From a virus: a stretch of DNA of 64,000 nt. Where the stretch lies: positions 302,259 to 366,258 of IMG/VR virus record IMGVR_UViG_3300038463_000730; one strand, 5' to 3'. The position numbers and the translations under genes are program-made. Position 1 is the stretch's first letter, and every line of letters starts with the position of its first letter. The notes beneath the pieces are model-generated. The model was not told the DNA's origin. It did not search any database and was given only the letters and a program-made list of their open reading frames with translations. Shown in pieces: positions 26,784 to 35,626 of the stretch.

Positions 26784-27212
26784 TTACCGTTTCGCAGCTT
26801 GTTTAGCCATCGTCTCAAAGATATCGATAGCAGCGCTGAGTTTCCGGCTGTAGTAGTATTCGCTCATCGCTTTTTTGCATTCATCACAGCGACAACGATA
26901 TTTCTTGTACATCCAAATCGTTCCATGTTCAGGTTTTGGAACGCCCCAATCCCAGCTTTCTTTCGTTTTCTTGAGGTGACACTCAGGGCAAAGAAGCTGG
27001 CATTTCTTCACCTCGTTGAGAAGAACATCTTCTTTTGTATCAATCGAGTGTGCAATGTCCAGCTCTTTCTCGTGCTTGTTGATATGATCGAACTGCAAAT
27101 CTTTCGTCGAGCCACACTCGACGCACTTGCCGCCTAGCAACGCAACATATTTGGCCCGGCGTTCCTCACGTCGTTTCCTGCGAGCTACTGGGTCGAATGC
27201 TTCCTTCTCCAT
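26784..27212 (-). CDS. HNH endonuclease
   Basis: The 142-residue protein has an N-terminal basic helix, CVECGS, the LQFDHI catalytic segment, LLCPECH, and a second Cys pair CRCDEC near the C-terminus. It matches small phage HNH nucleases with an added zinc knuckle. Probably a free-standing homing endonuclease. Confidence 0.84.
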   Translation of the reverse strand: MEKEAFDPVARRKRREERRAKYVALLGGKCVECGSTKDLQFDHINKHEKELDIAHSIDTKEDVLLNEVKKCQLLCPECHLKKTKESWDWGVPKPEHGTIWMYKKYRCRCDECKKAMSEYYYSRKLSAAIDIFETMAKQAAKR

Positions 27213-27235
27213 ACCCAGATGCGAGAAAAACCATA

Positions 27236-28045
27236 TTAAGATTTTACTACATGGTAAAACAGTAAACGAACCTTCGAGAAGTTCTGGTCTAGCCGTTTCA
27301 AACCGTTGATATACGCAACGAATTCAGGCATGTATTCGGAATCTGATCTTGCCCACCGTCTAAACGCCCAATAATCGAAACCGATATCTCGGCTGTCCGA
27401 TTTCATCGTATCAAACCTTTTTGACATAGCATCGGAAGATAGTGCTCGAACAAACTGCTCCATTTGATTTTCAGTTAGAACCAGGAATGATCCGGTACCC
27501 ATCGGTTTGTCAAGTGCAAACGTTGGATAGATTTTCTTCGTATCCATCAAGATACATTGGTTGAGCGAAACGTATCCTTCAAACTTGTGTCGTTTAAATG
27601 TCCAGTCATGCTGGAGCAACTCTAGCAAACTGAACCACGATATTCGCCCAGAGCGACTATGATACCGCGCCACCCGTTTGAACTCGTCAGAAGCGTTCTT
27701 CGGAACTCCACGGGTAGTCTTCTTACCAAAATGAACTCCATCCGTTGCAACGGACTTAAGCCGCGAGAACAATAGATTAGAAGTATAGAAACTGAGATTC
27801 AGTTTGCATTCTTCAACTAGTTCCCACGGATCGGTCTTTCTCGGGCCACGACGACGTTCAACCATAAGCTTAAGCTCCGGTTGCATTCCTTGAAATCCTC
27901 CGGACATATCAACTTTCCCTTTGCGATAAGAGCTTAAAAAGAAATCTCCCGACGACTCTGCGTAACTCAAACTATCCTCCAATGCATTTGGCAAGACATA
28001 TTTGAATAGCCACCTCGGTCCATCGAGAGTATTCTTCGCCACCAT
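27236..28045 (-). CDS. Hypothetical 269-residue protein
   Basis: A soluble, basic, mostly helical protein without recognised motif. It precedes the HNH gene by 23 bases. Confidence 0.72.
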   Translation of the reverse strand: MVAKNTLDGPRWLFKYVLPNALEDSLSYAESSGDFFLSSYRKGKVDMSGGFQGMQPELKLMVERRRGPRKTDPWELVEECKLNLSFYTSNLLFSRLKSVATDGVHFGKKTTRGVPKNASDEFKRVARYHSRSGRISWFSLLELLQHDWTFKRHKFEGYVSLNQCILMDTKKIYPTFALDKPMGTGSFLVLTENQMEQFVRALSSDAMSKRFDTMKSDSRDIGFDYWAFRRWARSDSEYMPEFVAYINGLKRLDQNFSKVRLLFYHVVKS

Positions 28046-28075
28046 TTCAGGCAGCGATCGAATGAAGTCCCGTTG

Positions 28076-28684
28076 TTAAACGAGCTTCACTGATACTGAA
28101 GCTTTGACTTCGAGCTGCGGAATACGAACGTGATTCGTAATCTTGTGTTTCTTCGCTTCTTCCGCGGTCAAATACCAGTCTGCTCGACCGAGCCCGTGAA
28201 CGATATCAGTAATGTAACCTTTCGCCAATCCACAGTTTGTTTCCATCATCTCGTAGATCAACGTATTCAAACGGTCAGCCTCTTTCACGTCCTGCTTCAT
28301 TTCCTTCACCTTACCGAAGGAGAACGATGACACATCGTGAATCATCAGAGTCGCATGAGGAGCCATATACCGACGTCCCTCCGCGCCACACGTAAACAGG
28401 ACCGCTCCGCACGACATACCCTTGCCAAGACAGATTGTCGAGACCGGAACAGGTGATGTACGGATCGTGTCAACCATTGACATAAGCGAGTAAACGGCTC
28501 CTCCGTAGGAATCGATCAGGATCGGAATAATTGGTTGTCCAACATCAACCGCTTTCTGAAAAGCTTCCTTGAAATCCTTCGCAGATTGTTCATCGAATTT
28601 ATTAACCGTAATTACGTACGGCATGTGGATCAAATCTGTAGCATTACGATTCTTGAAGTATTTGGAGATCTTTGTTTTAATCAT
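28076..28684 (-). CDS. ClpP-like serine protease
   Basis: The 202-residue protein has the ClpP/crotonase fold with a full catalytic triad in order: S91 in GKGMSCGAVLF, H116 in LMIHDVS and D169 in RADWYLTAEEA. Phages use ClpP-like proteases as prohead proteases or to alter host proteolysis. No head genes lie nearby, so a soluble Clp-type role or a replacement of host ClpP is as likely. The upstream region is divergent with a plus-strand CxxC gene. Confidence 0.86.
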   Translation of the reverse strand: MIKTKISKYFKNRNATDLIHMPYVITVNKFDEQSAKDFKEAFQKAVDVGQPIIPILIDSYGGAVYSLMSMVDTIRTSPVPVSTICLGKGMSCGAVLFTCGAEGRRYMAPHATLMIHDVSSFSFGKVKEMKQDVKEADRLNTLIYEMMETNCGLAKGYITDIVHGLGRADWYLTAEEAKKHKITNHVRIPQLEVKASVSVKLV

Positions 28685-28802
28685 CTAAGCGCTCTCGTGG
28701 TTGTAATGTTGATAGCCCGTTGGCAGCCCACCCATCTATATCAGATCATTACAACACTTCGATCGTGTCGTCATATCAAGCAATAATAAGTCATTTTTCT
28801 AT

Positions 28803-29330
28803 ATGACCTCTGCTCCAAAATCATTTCGAGATCTGTTGCCAAAACCAATAGGAATTCCGATACGCGCTAAATCGCATCCATCTCCACCTCCAATGGTGCA
28901 GGCACCGCCCGGCTATTATGAACAGAAGGCGATCCAAACTAAAGAGATGCTTCGCCTTGTTAATTCCCATCGTTGCCCATTATGCGGTGCGCAGCTCGAC
29001 GGAGGAGTCTACTCCACGGTTGCCGATGTATTCTGTCGCGCCAATCCTGATGAATACTCTGCGAAGTACAAGCGCGGTACTTCGGTACCGGTCTCATCGG
29101 TACAACGAATTTACTACACCGAAACTCTATATGAAGTGGATAGTACGCATCTGTATGAAGATACATATCGAAACCTCATCTATACGGTCAACATGACAGT
29201 CAACGCCAGAGAAAGAATGAAAACGAAGAAGAAGATCGTTGACCTGGAGTGCGCTCGAATTGTCTTGAGCAACAAACTCGACGAACCGAATCTACTCCGG
29301 AAGATCAAAGCCTACAGGCTATTCGGTTAG
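28803..29330 (+). CDS. CxxC-family phage protein on the plus strand
   Basis: The 175-residue protein has a Pro-rich N-terminus, CPLCGAQL near residue 58, a beta-rich part and the C-terminal helix LLRKIKAYRLFG. It is a family member transcribed opposite to its relatives, divergently from the ClpP-like gene across a 118-base gap. Function unknown. Confidence 0.72.
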   Translation: MTSAPKSFRDLLPKPIGIPIRAKSHPSPPPMVQAPPGYYEQKAIQTKEMLRLVNSHRCPLCGAQLDGGVYSTVADVFCRANPDEYSAKYKRGTSVPVSSVQRIYYTETLYEVDSTHLYEDTYRNLIYTVNMTVNARERMKTKKKIVDLECARIVLSNKLDEPNLLRKIKAYRLFG

Positions 29331-29345
29331 TGCCCATTTTACAGC

Positions 29346-29789
29346 TCAGGTCGAATGCTTGAAATATTCAAATCCGCATGCAAAAACTATTTTCAACATA
29401 TCAATAAAACTTAGTGACATGTTTTCTCTGGCATACTCTTTGGCTCGTGCTTGCCGTTCTTCAAACCATGTAAGAAACCTTTCCATTTCTTGACGACCTT
29501 CTTCGATATTCTCTCCGACATATCGGAGTCGGTCCCATGAAGCGTATTTTTCGAGACAAAGTTTCGGCTCGTCTGATTCGTAGAAGTCTTTCAACACCAT
29601 TTCGAGCCAACGACCAGGCGCAGGAAAGTCAAGCCACGGATAAGGTAGACCCCAATCTTTATGACCTTCGCATGAAGCCTCAGTGGTAAAATGTAGCTCG
29701 TTAAAACGAACCACAATATCACGAATGTTCTCATCGATCGGCAGCCCTAAACCATCCGCCACCTTGTGAACGTTATCACGAGTAATCAT
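29346..29789 (-). CDS. Hypothetical protein
   Basis: A 147-residue helical protein with no recognised motif, convergent with the plus-strand CxxC gene and coupled to the upstream membrane-protein gene by a 4-base overlap. Confidence 0.7.
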   Translation of the reverse strand: MITRDNVHKVADGLGLPIDENIRDIVVRFNELHFTTEASCEGHKDWGLPYPWLDFPAPGRWLEMVLKDFYESDEPKLCLEKYASWDRLRYVGENIEEGRQEMERFLTWFEERQARAKEYARENMSLSFIDMLKIVFACGFEYFKHST

Positions 29790-30010
29790 ACTGGCTCTCT
29801 TTGGCTAAGCAGCTTCTTGTACCGATTGTGCATCCCGTAAATTCCGTAGTACCAAACCAATCCTCCGATAAGAAAGAGCGGGCGCATCGAAGGAATGTTC
29901 GGATGGAGAAACATGATTGCCATCTGTCCTCCGAATGCAACAAACAGATACCAGAGATCATGCGCGATGAACGTAACGAACAAGTTTGTAATCTGTTTAT
30001 TCAGTTTCAT
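29786..30010 (-). CDS. Small membrane protein
   Basis: A 74-residue protein with two hydrophobic helices (about residues 10-36 and 42-60) and a basic C-terminus. Coupled to the downstream gene by overlap. Confidence 0.67.
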   Translation of the reverse strand: MKLNKQITNLFVTFIAHDLWYLFVAFGGQMAIMFLHPNIPSMRPLFLIGGLVWYYGIYGMHNRYKKLLSQREPV

Positions 30011-30012
30011 TT

Positions 30013-30339
30013 CTACACCATAATGATAAGACGTTCTGGAATGAATGAGAAGCCAATATGAATTAAGATTGAGTCAGCCATTCTCATAGCACGGGTTCCT
30101 CGTTTTTCGTGTCCAGCGGCACCAGGATAAATGATCTCCCAGGTCCACGCAGCGCCTCCATATTTTCTTCTGACCTCGGCTACTAACTTTCCATCTCTAG
30201 TTTTTCTTTGGAAGACCGAAGAAAAGTTTTCTTTATAGTGAAAGCCAGGTGTCCACGGAAGTAACAGCCCTTCTAGACTATGACGTCCTAATTGAATACG
30301 ATCGGCACTTATTTTGTTCACTTGCCATACCACGCCCAA
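30013..30339 (-). CDS. Hypothetical small protein
   Basis: A 108-residue basic protein, beta-rich; no recognised motif. Overlaps the upstream gene by 22 bases. Confidence 0.65.
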   Translation of the reverse strand: MGVVWQVNKISADRIQLGRHSLEGLLLPWTPGFHYKENFSSVFQRKTRDGKLVAEVRRKYGGAAWTWEIIYPGAAGHEKRGTRAMRMADSILIHIGFSFIPERLIIMV

Positions 30340-30713
30340 ATCGGTTGGACCGCCAAGATTCCGTAATGGGAACCGGCGACGTGGCCCCAGTCCTCATTGT
30401 AGATATGGAAGCCTTTACCGTCGCTACCGTCGTGGTCTATGTAATCCGTGTATCGTTCTTTAGGCTGCTCCTGGAGCCAACCCCAGGCCATATCGGAGCA
30501 CTCCTTCCAAGCCATCTTGAATGGCAGGGCTAGCGCAGGTTTAGTAGACCCGCGGTCCATCAAATTATCTTCATGCCATAGTAGAACAAAACCTTTTACG
30601 ATATGATCGTAGTAATGAGTAGCCCGACGAGTTGCACTTTCGAACATCAACTCGAAAGATAAGTCGAAATCTTTTCTACCGTGACTCTTGATTGATATGA
30701 CTCGATTGTCCAT
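30318..30713 (-). CDS. Hypothetical protein
   Basis: A 131-residue soluble protein rich in Trp and His in its C-terminal half. No recognised motif. Confidence 0.67.
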   Translation of the reverse strand: MDNRVISIKSHGRKDFDLSFELMFESATRRATHYYDHIVKGFVLLWHEDNLMDRGSTKPALALPFKMAWKECSDMAWGWLQEQPKERYTDYIDHDGSDGKGFHIYNEDWGHVAGSHYGILAVQPIWAWYGK

Positions 30714-30981
30714 TTGCTTCTTTCAAAAGTTTAAGCTTGTCGAGCTTTAAGTAAATCGTAGTTGTTTGACTATAGCCGCAGATATCATAGTCAGGATGTT
30801 CCATCGTATCGATTGTTTCGATCACAATGTCTTTGACTAGTTCGGCAGACTCTCTTTCGATTAGACCGGCGTCAAGCAAAACGCCCGCGACGCAACTTCC
30901 GCGTTCTTCAACGCGGCGATGAAGACGGATATGTTTATCGATGAGCTTCTGAGTTTCGTTCCAAGTTAAGGGATTTTCCAT
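30676..30981 (-). CDS. Hypothetical helical protein
   Basis: The frame is open to 31155, but upstream codons overlap the Nudix gene; the ATG at 30981 (MENPLTWNETQK) is the sensible start, giving 101 residues. Mostly helical, no recognised motif. Confidence 0.62.
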   Translation of the reverse strand: MENPLTWNETQKLIDKHIRLHRRVEERGSCVAGVLLDAGLIERESAELVKDIVIETIDTMEHPDYDICGYSQTTTIYLKLDKLKLLKEANGQSSHINQESR

Positions 30982-31699
30982 TAGTATCCTTGAGGGTTGG
31001 CCCTCGGTTGTGCAAATGAGCAAAGAGCGCAAGATTATATTCTCCAAAAGAACCTTGAGTAAGAACGGAAGGTCGAACCCATGCCACGCAGCCTTCCTCG
31101 TCTGAGTGGATCTCGCCGGAATATCGTCCGGTGTAAGCCGTGCAAATGAATTCATGTTCCGTGCGAACGAAGATTTCCTCGGTCGGAATGAAATCCAGCC
31201 CGGTTTCTTCTTTCACTTCACGAACGATCGCCTGTTCCGGGGTTTCGCCCGGGTCTACTTTCCCACCAGGCAACCCGAAGTCGTTCCGGTTATTCTTCCG
31301 CGAAACCGCCAGGAACAACCCGTCAGGGCTGTTAATCACCGCTGTAACGGCTCGACGAAGCTTCGGAGCATCACATGTCGGGCAAGGCAAATCCTCGTGG
31401 AGATGGTTCGTGCAATAGTCACAACCTGAACGTGCCCGAGCTTCGTCTTCCAATTCGAGACGATACATCGTCTCTTCGGAGATGACCTCGTGATTGAACT
31501 TGTACTTTCGGTACGACTCGATAAATGTTTTCCAGAAGGCTTGTTGCGCTTCATTCAGCGCAGCAATTCGGCATCGAATCATTCGCCATGCGGCTTCTGA
31601 CCCGTTACAGCCTTCAATTACGTGAAAGCGGAATTCTTCGAACAATCCTCTGAGTTGGCCCATCCCTTCGGATGTAGGGCCGGGATCGGCACTCGACAA
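30935..31699 (-). CDS. Nudix hydrolase with N-terminal extension
   Basis: The 254-residue frame starts with a helical N-terminal region, then CDYC and CPTCD (a possible zinc ribbon), then the Nudix domain with the full box from GGKVDPGETPEQA to REVKEETGLD. Nudix enzymes hydrolyse nucleoside diphosphates linked to X, such as ADP-ribose, NADH, caps or damaged dNTPs. The furthest start is TTG at 31699; an ATG at 31663 is an alternative. One of three Nudix genes here. Confidence 0.86.
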   Translation of the reverse strand: MSSADPGPTSEGMGQLRGLFEEFRFHVIEGCNGSEAAWRMIRCRIAALNEAQQAFWKTFIESYRKYKFNHEVISEETMYRLELEDEARARSGCDYCTNHLHEDLPCPTCDAPKLRRAVTAVINSPDGLFLAVSRKNNRNDFGLPGGKVDPGETPEQAIVREVKEETGLDFIPTEEIFVRTEHEFICTAYTGRYSGEIHSDEEGCVAWVRPSVLTQGSFGEYNLALFAHLHNRGPTLKDTNGKSLNLERNSEAHR

Positions 31700-31721
31700 A
31701 ACTCAAAACGTTAAACGACAA

Positions 31722-31750
31722 AAGGCCCGGGAGCTTAGCTCCCGAGCCTT
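31722..31750 (-). terminator. Strong rho-independent terminator
   Basis: On the minus strand a 13-bp stem with a UAA loop, containing one G-U pair, is followed by TTTTGTCGTTT. It ends the histone-like gene upstream of the Nudix gene. Confidence 0.9.
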
Positions 31751-31770
31751 CTGCCGCCGTGGGCCGCTGA

Positions 31771-32277
31771 TCACTTCGCAGTGAACTGGCCGCGCCCCGT
31801 CTTCGTGAACAGCTCGCCGTTCTTCGAGAGACAGGTGAAGATGCTCATGTAGGCGTTCTTCGAATTGGTCTTCCAATCCGTCTTCGCCCTCAGGAGCGCC
31901 TCGGCCTCCTTCGCGTTGACCGGCGACCCGTGCCCCTTGAGAACCTCCGTGAGGTACTCGGCGAGCGGCTTCGAGTTCACCGCACGCGGACCACGCGAAC
32001 CCGTGCCGCCACCCGACTTGCGCCGCTTGGCCAGCGTGCCGGTCAGATCGGCGAGCCGCTTCGCGAGCCCGTCACGGGTCTCGTCGAGCTTCTCGATCTG
32101 CGTCTTGATGCTCGTGACCTCCTGCTCACGTCGCGCCTCGACCTGGGCCTGGAGGCTGTCGAACGACATTGCCGCGATGGCCTTGTCGATCTGCACAACC
32201 GGCTTCGGCGGGGGCGTGGGCTTCGCAGCCGGAGCCGGAGTCACAGTCGCCGCAACCTTGTTCTTCTTGCTTGCCAT
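31771..32277 (-). CDS. Histone-like protein with C-terminal winged helix
   Basis: The ATG at 32277 is chosen because the -10 box of a promoter lies where the longer frame would begin. The 168-residue protein has a Lys/Ala/Pro-rich arm, a coiled coil (about residues 40-85), a Gly/Arg-rich hinge, and a domain from LAEYLTEVL to TKTGRGQFTAK that resembles a HARE-type winged helix. It probably binds DNA. Own promoter, own terminator and GC-rich codons point to strong expression. Confidence 0.75.
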   Translation of the reverse strand: MASKKNKVAATVTPAPAAKPTPPPKPVVQIDKAIAAMSFDSLQAQVEARREQEVTSIKTQIEKLDETRDGLAKRLADLTGTLAKRRKSGGGTGSRGPRAVNSKPLAEYLTEVLKGHGSPVNAKEAEALLRAKTDWKTNSKNAYMSIFTCLSKNGELFTKTGRGQFTAK

Positions 32278-32371
32278 GATGTTACCCTCTTCTCTTCTTG
32301 GTCCGGTTTTCTTTCCGGTTGCCGCCCTCCCGTGGTCACCGTGACCAAGTTGAGCGCGTCTCGTAAGCAAC

Positions 32372-32399
32372 ATCATAAGCCGGTCTACTAAGACGTCAA
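32372..32399 (-). promoter_or_regulatory. Sigma70-like promoter of the histone-like gene
   Basis: On the minus strand TTGACG (32394-32399), a 16-base spacer and TATGAT (32372-32377). The roughly 90-base leader downstream contains a small hairpin with a GGTCA/TGACC stem. Confidence 0.68.
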
Positions 32400-32517
32400 C
32401 ATACTTTCCTCACTACTATTCTCTTTTCTATTTCGATGCGGTTCTCACGGTTCGGGAGATTCAGAAAAGTAGATCTTAGCTAAGCCGGTTTTATCAGTGA
32501 TTACGCGGCTCTACGAG

Positions 32518-32658
32518 CTATTCCCGTCCGTAACCCTCTGCACTGCAAGAGGCGCAATAGCAGAAGCCGAACGTTGGCAACCACGACCAAACAGGGCCCA
32601 GATCCTCAAGGAGGCGGCGCGCGAACCAGTAGATGTGGCCCAGCCTAACGCGGTGCAT
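32518..32658 (-). CDS. Small protein, 46 residues
   Basis: The ATG at 32658 overlaps the upstream stop as TGATG, typical of translational coupling. The product has an amphipathic start, WFARRLLEDLGP, and a Cys-rich end (CYCASC). The remaining bases to 32400 show no further gene. Function unknown. Confidence 0.6.
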   Translation of the reverse strand: MHRVRLGHIYWFARRLLEDLGPVWSWLPTFGFCYCASCSAEGYGRE

Positions 32659-33020
32659 CAGTCACTCTGCTCGTGAAGCTCGCCCGTGTCATCCCAGCGA
32701 AAGCCCAGCGCACCGTGGTATCCTCCAGTATGAGGAGCCATGACGCACTTCAACTCGGTCGAATGGCGGCTTCCAAAGTGGTAGCGCAGCGACTTTTCGA
32801 CCGAACTCTCTCGGGCAACCACGAGAACATGGCCACATATCACACTCGACTGTCCAGTAAGGAGAGCTTCGGCATGTTTGGCGCGCTCTCTCCAATACTC
32901 AGCATCAGCGCAAAACTGGCGAGCGGATTCGTGCCAACCACCACCCATGATTGGTACTAATAGACGTTTCAAAAAGCTACTGAGTTTCATTGAACGAAAG
33001 TCGAGAAGTGTCAGTCGCAT
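32658..33020 (-). CDS. Hypothetical protein
   Basis: A 120-residue protein; an internal ATG at 32990 would give a cleaner start. Helical N-terminal part, beta-rich C-terminal part. No recognised motif. Confidence 0.63.
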   Translation of the reverse strand: MRLTLLDFRSMKLSSFLKRLLVPIMGGGWHESARQFCADAEYWRERAKHAEALLTGQSSVICGHVLVVARESSVEKSLRYHFGSRHSTELKCVMAPHTGGYHGALGFRWDDTGELHEQSD

Positions 33021-33220
33021 GGCTCAAGTTCTATCGTTTCGAGCACTTTCATCTTCGACTCGGAAATGAAATAACGAACGATACGGTCCGGATCTTGCTT
33101 CTTAAGCACGTAAACCGGAAACCGGACGCCATCGGTCAAATCTCTGACCAATATCAGCGCTCGGCATCCGGCTTCCCGTGCATGCGCAATCCAGTCTTCT
33201 CGCTCGATGTCCTTATCCAC
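33011..33220 (-). CDS. Small hypothetical protein, GTG start
   Basis: A 69-residue protein beginning with GTG inside the end of the upstream membrane-protein gene. Mixed alpha/beta with a strand LILVRDL. Function unknown. Confidence 0.6.
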   Translation of the reverse strand: MDKDIEREDWIAHAREAGCRALILVRDLTDGVRFPVYVLKKQDPDRIVRYFISESKMKVLETIELEPCD

Positions 33221-33359
33221 TAAGCGCCGTTATCAGTCCCAGAATAATACCTGTCGTCATCATTCCGAAACAAAGAATTCGGTTATTCTTTTCCTGGCTG
33301 TAAATTCCAAGTAATAGAAAAGCGAAACAACTCAAGCCAAGATAGAGGTAATCAACCAT
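33213..33359 (-). CDS. Small two-helix membrane protein
   Basis: A 48-residue frame starting in a TAATG overlap with the upstream stop. It has two hydrophobic helices (residues 4-20 and 28-47) around a polar loop (SQEKNNR). The overlap at both ends supports real coding. Confidence 0.62.
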   Translation of the reverse strand: MVDYLYLGLSCFAFLLLGIYSQEKNNRILCFGMMTTGIILGLITALSG

Positions 33360-33622
33360 TAATCTTGTCCTTCATCCCACAATTTTGTGGCAGGGAAAAA
33401 GGCGCCTACCTTCGTAACGCATTCACAGACCTCGATATTCTCCGGGATTTTCGAGACCTTGTCGTATTTCATTCTGAGATGGTTCTTCAACGCGCCTTTT
33501 GAAGACCAAGTCTTTCCGTTTGACGACCAACGGGGGTAAGTACCTCCACCACTAAAGAGGCCTGTCTTTGCGTCACGCAGTTTGTAGACGATTACGATTT
33601 CCGGTTGAATTGCTTTTGCCAT
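33359..33622 (-). CDS. Small hypothetical protein
   Basis: An 87-residue protein with a basic middle and a CECV segment near the end. Overlaps neighbours at both ends. Function unknown. Confidence 0.63.
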   Translation of the reverse strand: MAKAIQPEIVIVYKLRDAKTGLFSGGGTYPRWSSNGKTWSSKGALKNHLRMKYDKVSKIPENIEVCECVTKVGAFFPATKLWDEGQD

Positions 33623-33867
33623 TTCGGATCTTTCTGTGGATCATAATCTGCCCGATACATTTCCGGGTGCTTCATCCGGCTCGGCAGATTTGTGATTATC
33701 TTCAAAGGAAGGATGTAAAGATAAGCGTATGTTTTCCAAGAAGCGGCGTTTCCATGATTGTATTCAGATTTGTAGAAAACGACGCAGCCAATAGCCCAGA
33801 AAAGTGTCCACAAAGAAAGCACCGACCCAAAGACAACTAAAAAGGCGTGCATTAAAGTCCCAGCCAT
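33592..33867 (-). CDS. Small membrane protein
   Basis: A 91-residue protein with one long or two short hydrophobic helices (residues 5-32) and a basic cytoplasmic-like tail. Function unknown. Confidence 0.63.
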   Translation of the reverse strand: MAGTLMHAFLVVFGSVLSLWTLFWAIGCVVFYKSEYNHGNAASWKTYAYLYILPLKIITNLPSRMKHPEMYRADYDPQKDPKWQKQFNRKS

Positions 33868-34106
33868 ACTTTCTGTTCAAAAGCAAACTCGTAAACTTCT
33901 TCGAGTAAGTTCTGTAAATCGCCCGGAGACTTAACCTCTGAACGAAAACGCTTCGGAAACGGACTAGTACGAAAGACGCTGGAGTCTTCCAACTTTTCCG
34001 CAACCATCTCTCGAACCTTCGGTAGACTTTTCTTCAGTTCTTTTTCGTTCATCTTTTGAATGGATGAAACGAGAATCCGCATGTCTAGGCGGGATTTCCA
34101 GAACAT
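33852..34106 (-). CDS. Small helical protein
   Basis: An 84-residue, basic, mostly helical protein. A start at the internal ATG near residue 9 is possible. No recognised motif. Confidence 0.62.
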   Translation of the reverse strand: MFWKSRLDMRILVSSIQKMNEKELKKSLPKVREMVAEKLEDSSVFRTSPFPKRFRSEVKSPGDLQNLLEEVYEFAFEQKVWLGL

Positions 34107-34113
34107 AGTTCCC

Positions 34114-34593
34114 TTATGACTTCACGTTCGGGACGGACGTCGGATCCGTTCCGGTCGGAGCCGGAACAGGGACGATGACGGGCTTGGGCTCGATCGCCTT
34201 CTCCAGCCGCTTGAACCAAGCCTCGGCGCGCTTGGCCTCGTACGAGTCGATCATGCTGGCAGCCCAACCGAATGTGTAGCGATACATCGTATCGCAGAAC
34301 TTGTAGATGAATCCGTTCTTCATGAACGGGCTCAGAAGAACCGGCTCTTCGGCCTTCAACGGCTTCGCTGTATCTTTCACGATGTCAACCTCCGTCGTAT
34401 TGTTTGCAGGCATGTAACGAGTGATTATCGCTTGCTCTTCTGTCGAAGCAGGTTGTCCAGATAGATCCCAGGTGCCATCCCGATTCTGGTCAGCCAGAAC
34501 CACCAAGCCGCCATCGTAGCGGATAACAACGCGCCCCGGCTTCGTTGTGTAGAGAACTTCATACGCCATGCCACCAATCGTAACTGTGTTCAT
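34114..34593 (-). CDS. Hypothetical protein
   Basis: A 159-residue protein with a beta-rich N-terminus and a Pro/Val-rich end. It has a good AAAGGAAG ribosome site and follows a frameshifted coiled-coil gene by 12 bases. Confidence 0.7.
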   Translation of the reverse strand: MNTVTIGGMAYEVLYTTKPGRVVIRYDGGLVVLADQNRDGTWDLSGQPASTEEQAIITRYMPANNTTEVDIVKDTAKPLKAEEPVLLSPFMKNGFIYKFCDTMYRYTFGWAASMIDSYEAKRAEAWFKRLEKAIEPKPVIVPVPAPTGTDPTSVPNVKS

Positions 34594-34605
34594 CTTACTC
34601 TTCCT

Positions 34606-34856
34606 TTACGTGCCGGTTAAATCTTTGACTGCTGAGACAAGTGCAAACTGCTTCTTAAGCCTATCAAGCTCTGATTCTAGTTCCTGAATGCGCAACGCTT
34701 TATGTGACGCGATCTCGACCGTCAAACGCAACGTATCGATTGCGGTTTGCTTCTCTTCTGGAGAAGGGCTGCCTGAAGCACGTCCAGGGCTTCTCGTGCC
34801 GCGGAGACGTGTATGGTCATTTTACCCGTATCTCGACGCTCTGATTTCGTGTCCAT
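34606..34856 (-). pseudogene. Coiled-coil protein gene with an apparent frameshift
   Basis: From ATG at 34856 the frame reads MDTKSERRDTGK and continues as a helical peptide to about 34770, then meets a stop. The -1 frame takes over at about 34760 with PEEKQTAIDTLRL and an uninterrupted heptad-like coiled coil to TAA at 34606. Neither half has its own complete gene signals, so one base was probably lost, or a -1 shift occurs during translation. No classical slippery heptamer is visible at the junction. Confidence 0.6.
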
Positions 34857-34929
34857 ATTAGATATGTGTCCCTAATCGGTGGGACAGTTTGCTGAAGGTC
34901 GATCTCGACAGATCACAACATTGAAACGT

Positions 34930-35394
34930 TCATTTGCCCTTCGGTTTGTTTTTGCTTCCCTTCGGGCGACCACGCCGTTTCGTTACGACTGGTTGAAGAT
35001 TTTTCTCCACCTTCTCACCACTGTTAGGTGCCACATTATTTTCCGGTATAGATACGTCAGCATTCTTTTCCACTGGCATCTTGCCATCAGGATTCAGGAG
35101 CCGATTCAGAAAGGCTACGACTTGCTCGTGACCTCCACGTTCGGCAAACTTATAGAGTGGGCCGAATTCATGCGGAACTTTTTCACGCAGCTCGACGAAA
35201 ACTTGCTCTTTCAGAGCAGGCTCGCTAGCGCCGATCTTTTCGACCGCTCCGATCAAATCGTAGCGAACGGCACCGGGATCATCCCAGCTGACGCTACGTC
35301 CCTCGTTATCTCTGGCGAACCAATTCGTAGTGAAAGACTTAGGATCTTTGATCAGATCATAGACTTTCGAAATGAATTCGTGTGTGTTTTTCAT
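34930..35394 (-). CDS. AT-hook-tailed protein
   Basis: The 154-residue protein has a helical N-terminal domain and ends with a basic tail KRRGRPKGSKNKPKGK, a textbook AT-hook that inserts the R-G-R-P core into the minor groove of AT-rich DNA. A DNA-associated role is likely. A 6-bp hairpin without U-run follows the stop at about 34870. Confidence 0.75.
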   Translation of the reverse strand: MKNTHEFISKVYDLIKDPKSFTTNWFARDNEGRSVSWDDPGAVRYDLIGAVEKIGASEPALKEQVFVELREKVPHEFGPLYKFAERGGHEQVVAFLNRLLNPDGKMPVEKNADVSIPENNVAPNSGEKVEKNLQPVVTKRRGRPKGSKNKPKGK

Positions 35395-35493
35395 GTTCCT
35401 AAATTAGTGGTGGTTACGGTCAGGAAGATCCAATCTTGGGTCTTTCCGTGTGCTCAACCTCGGTACCAAAGGAAGTGCTGGGTCAATTTTTAG

Positions 35494-35619
35494 CTAACGA
35501 CAGGATAGCCATTTGCCGCCGAAGATTCCTGTTTCGCCGCAACTTTTGCGACTAAAGAACCACCGCCCTCCTTCACAGTAATCCTGCACAGCTCTCGACA
35601 ACCGAAAGCCTCGAAACAT
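35494..35619 (-). CDS. Small Cys/Trp-containing protein, 41 residues
   Basis: A short frame beginning 7 bases after the upstream stop, rich in Arg, Gly and aromatic residues (GGRWFFSRKSCGETGIFGG). Its position in the gene chain supports coding, but no ribosome site is evident. Confidence 0.42.
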   Translation of the reverse strand: MFRGFRLSRAVQDYCEGGRWFFSRKSCGETGIFGGKWLSCR

Positions 35620-35626
35620 TTGCGAC

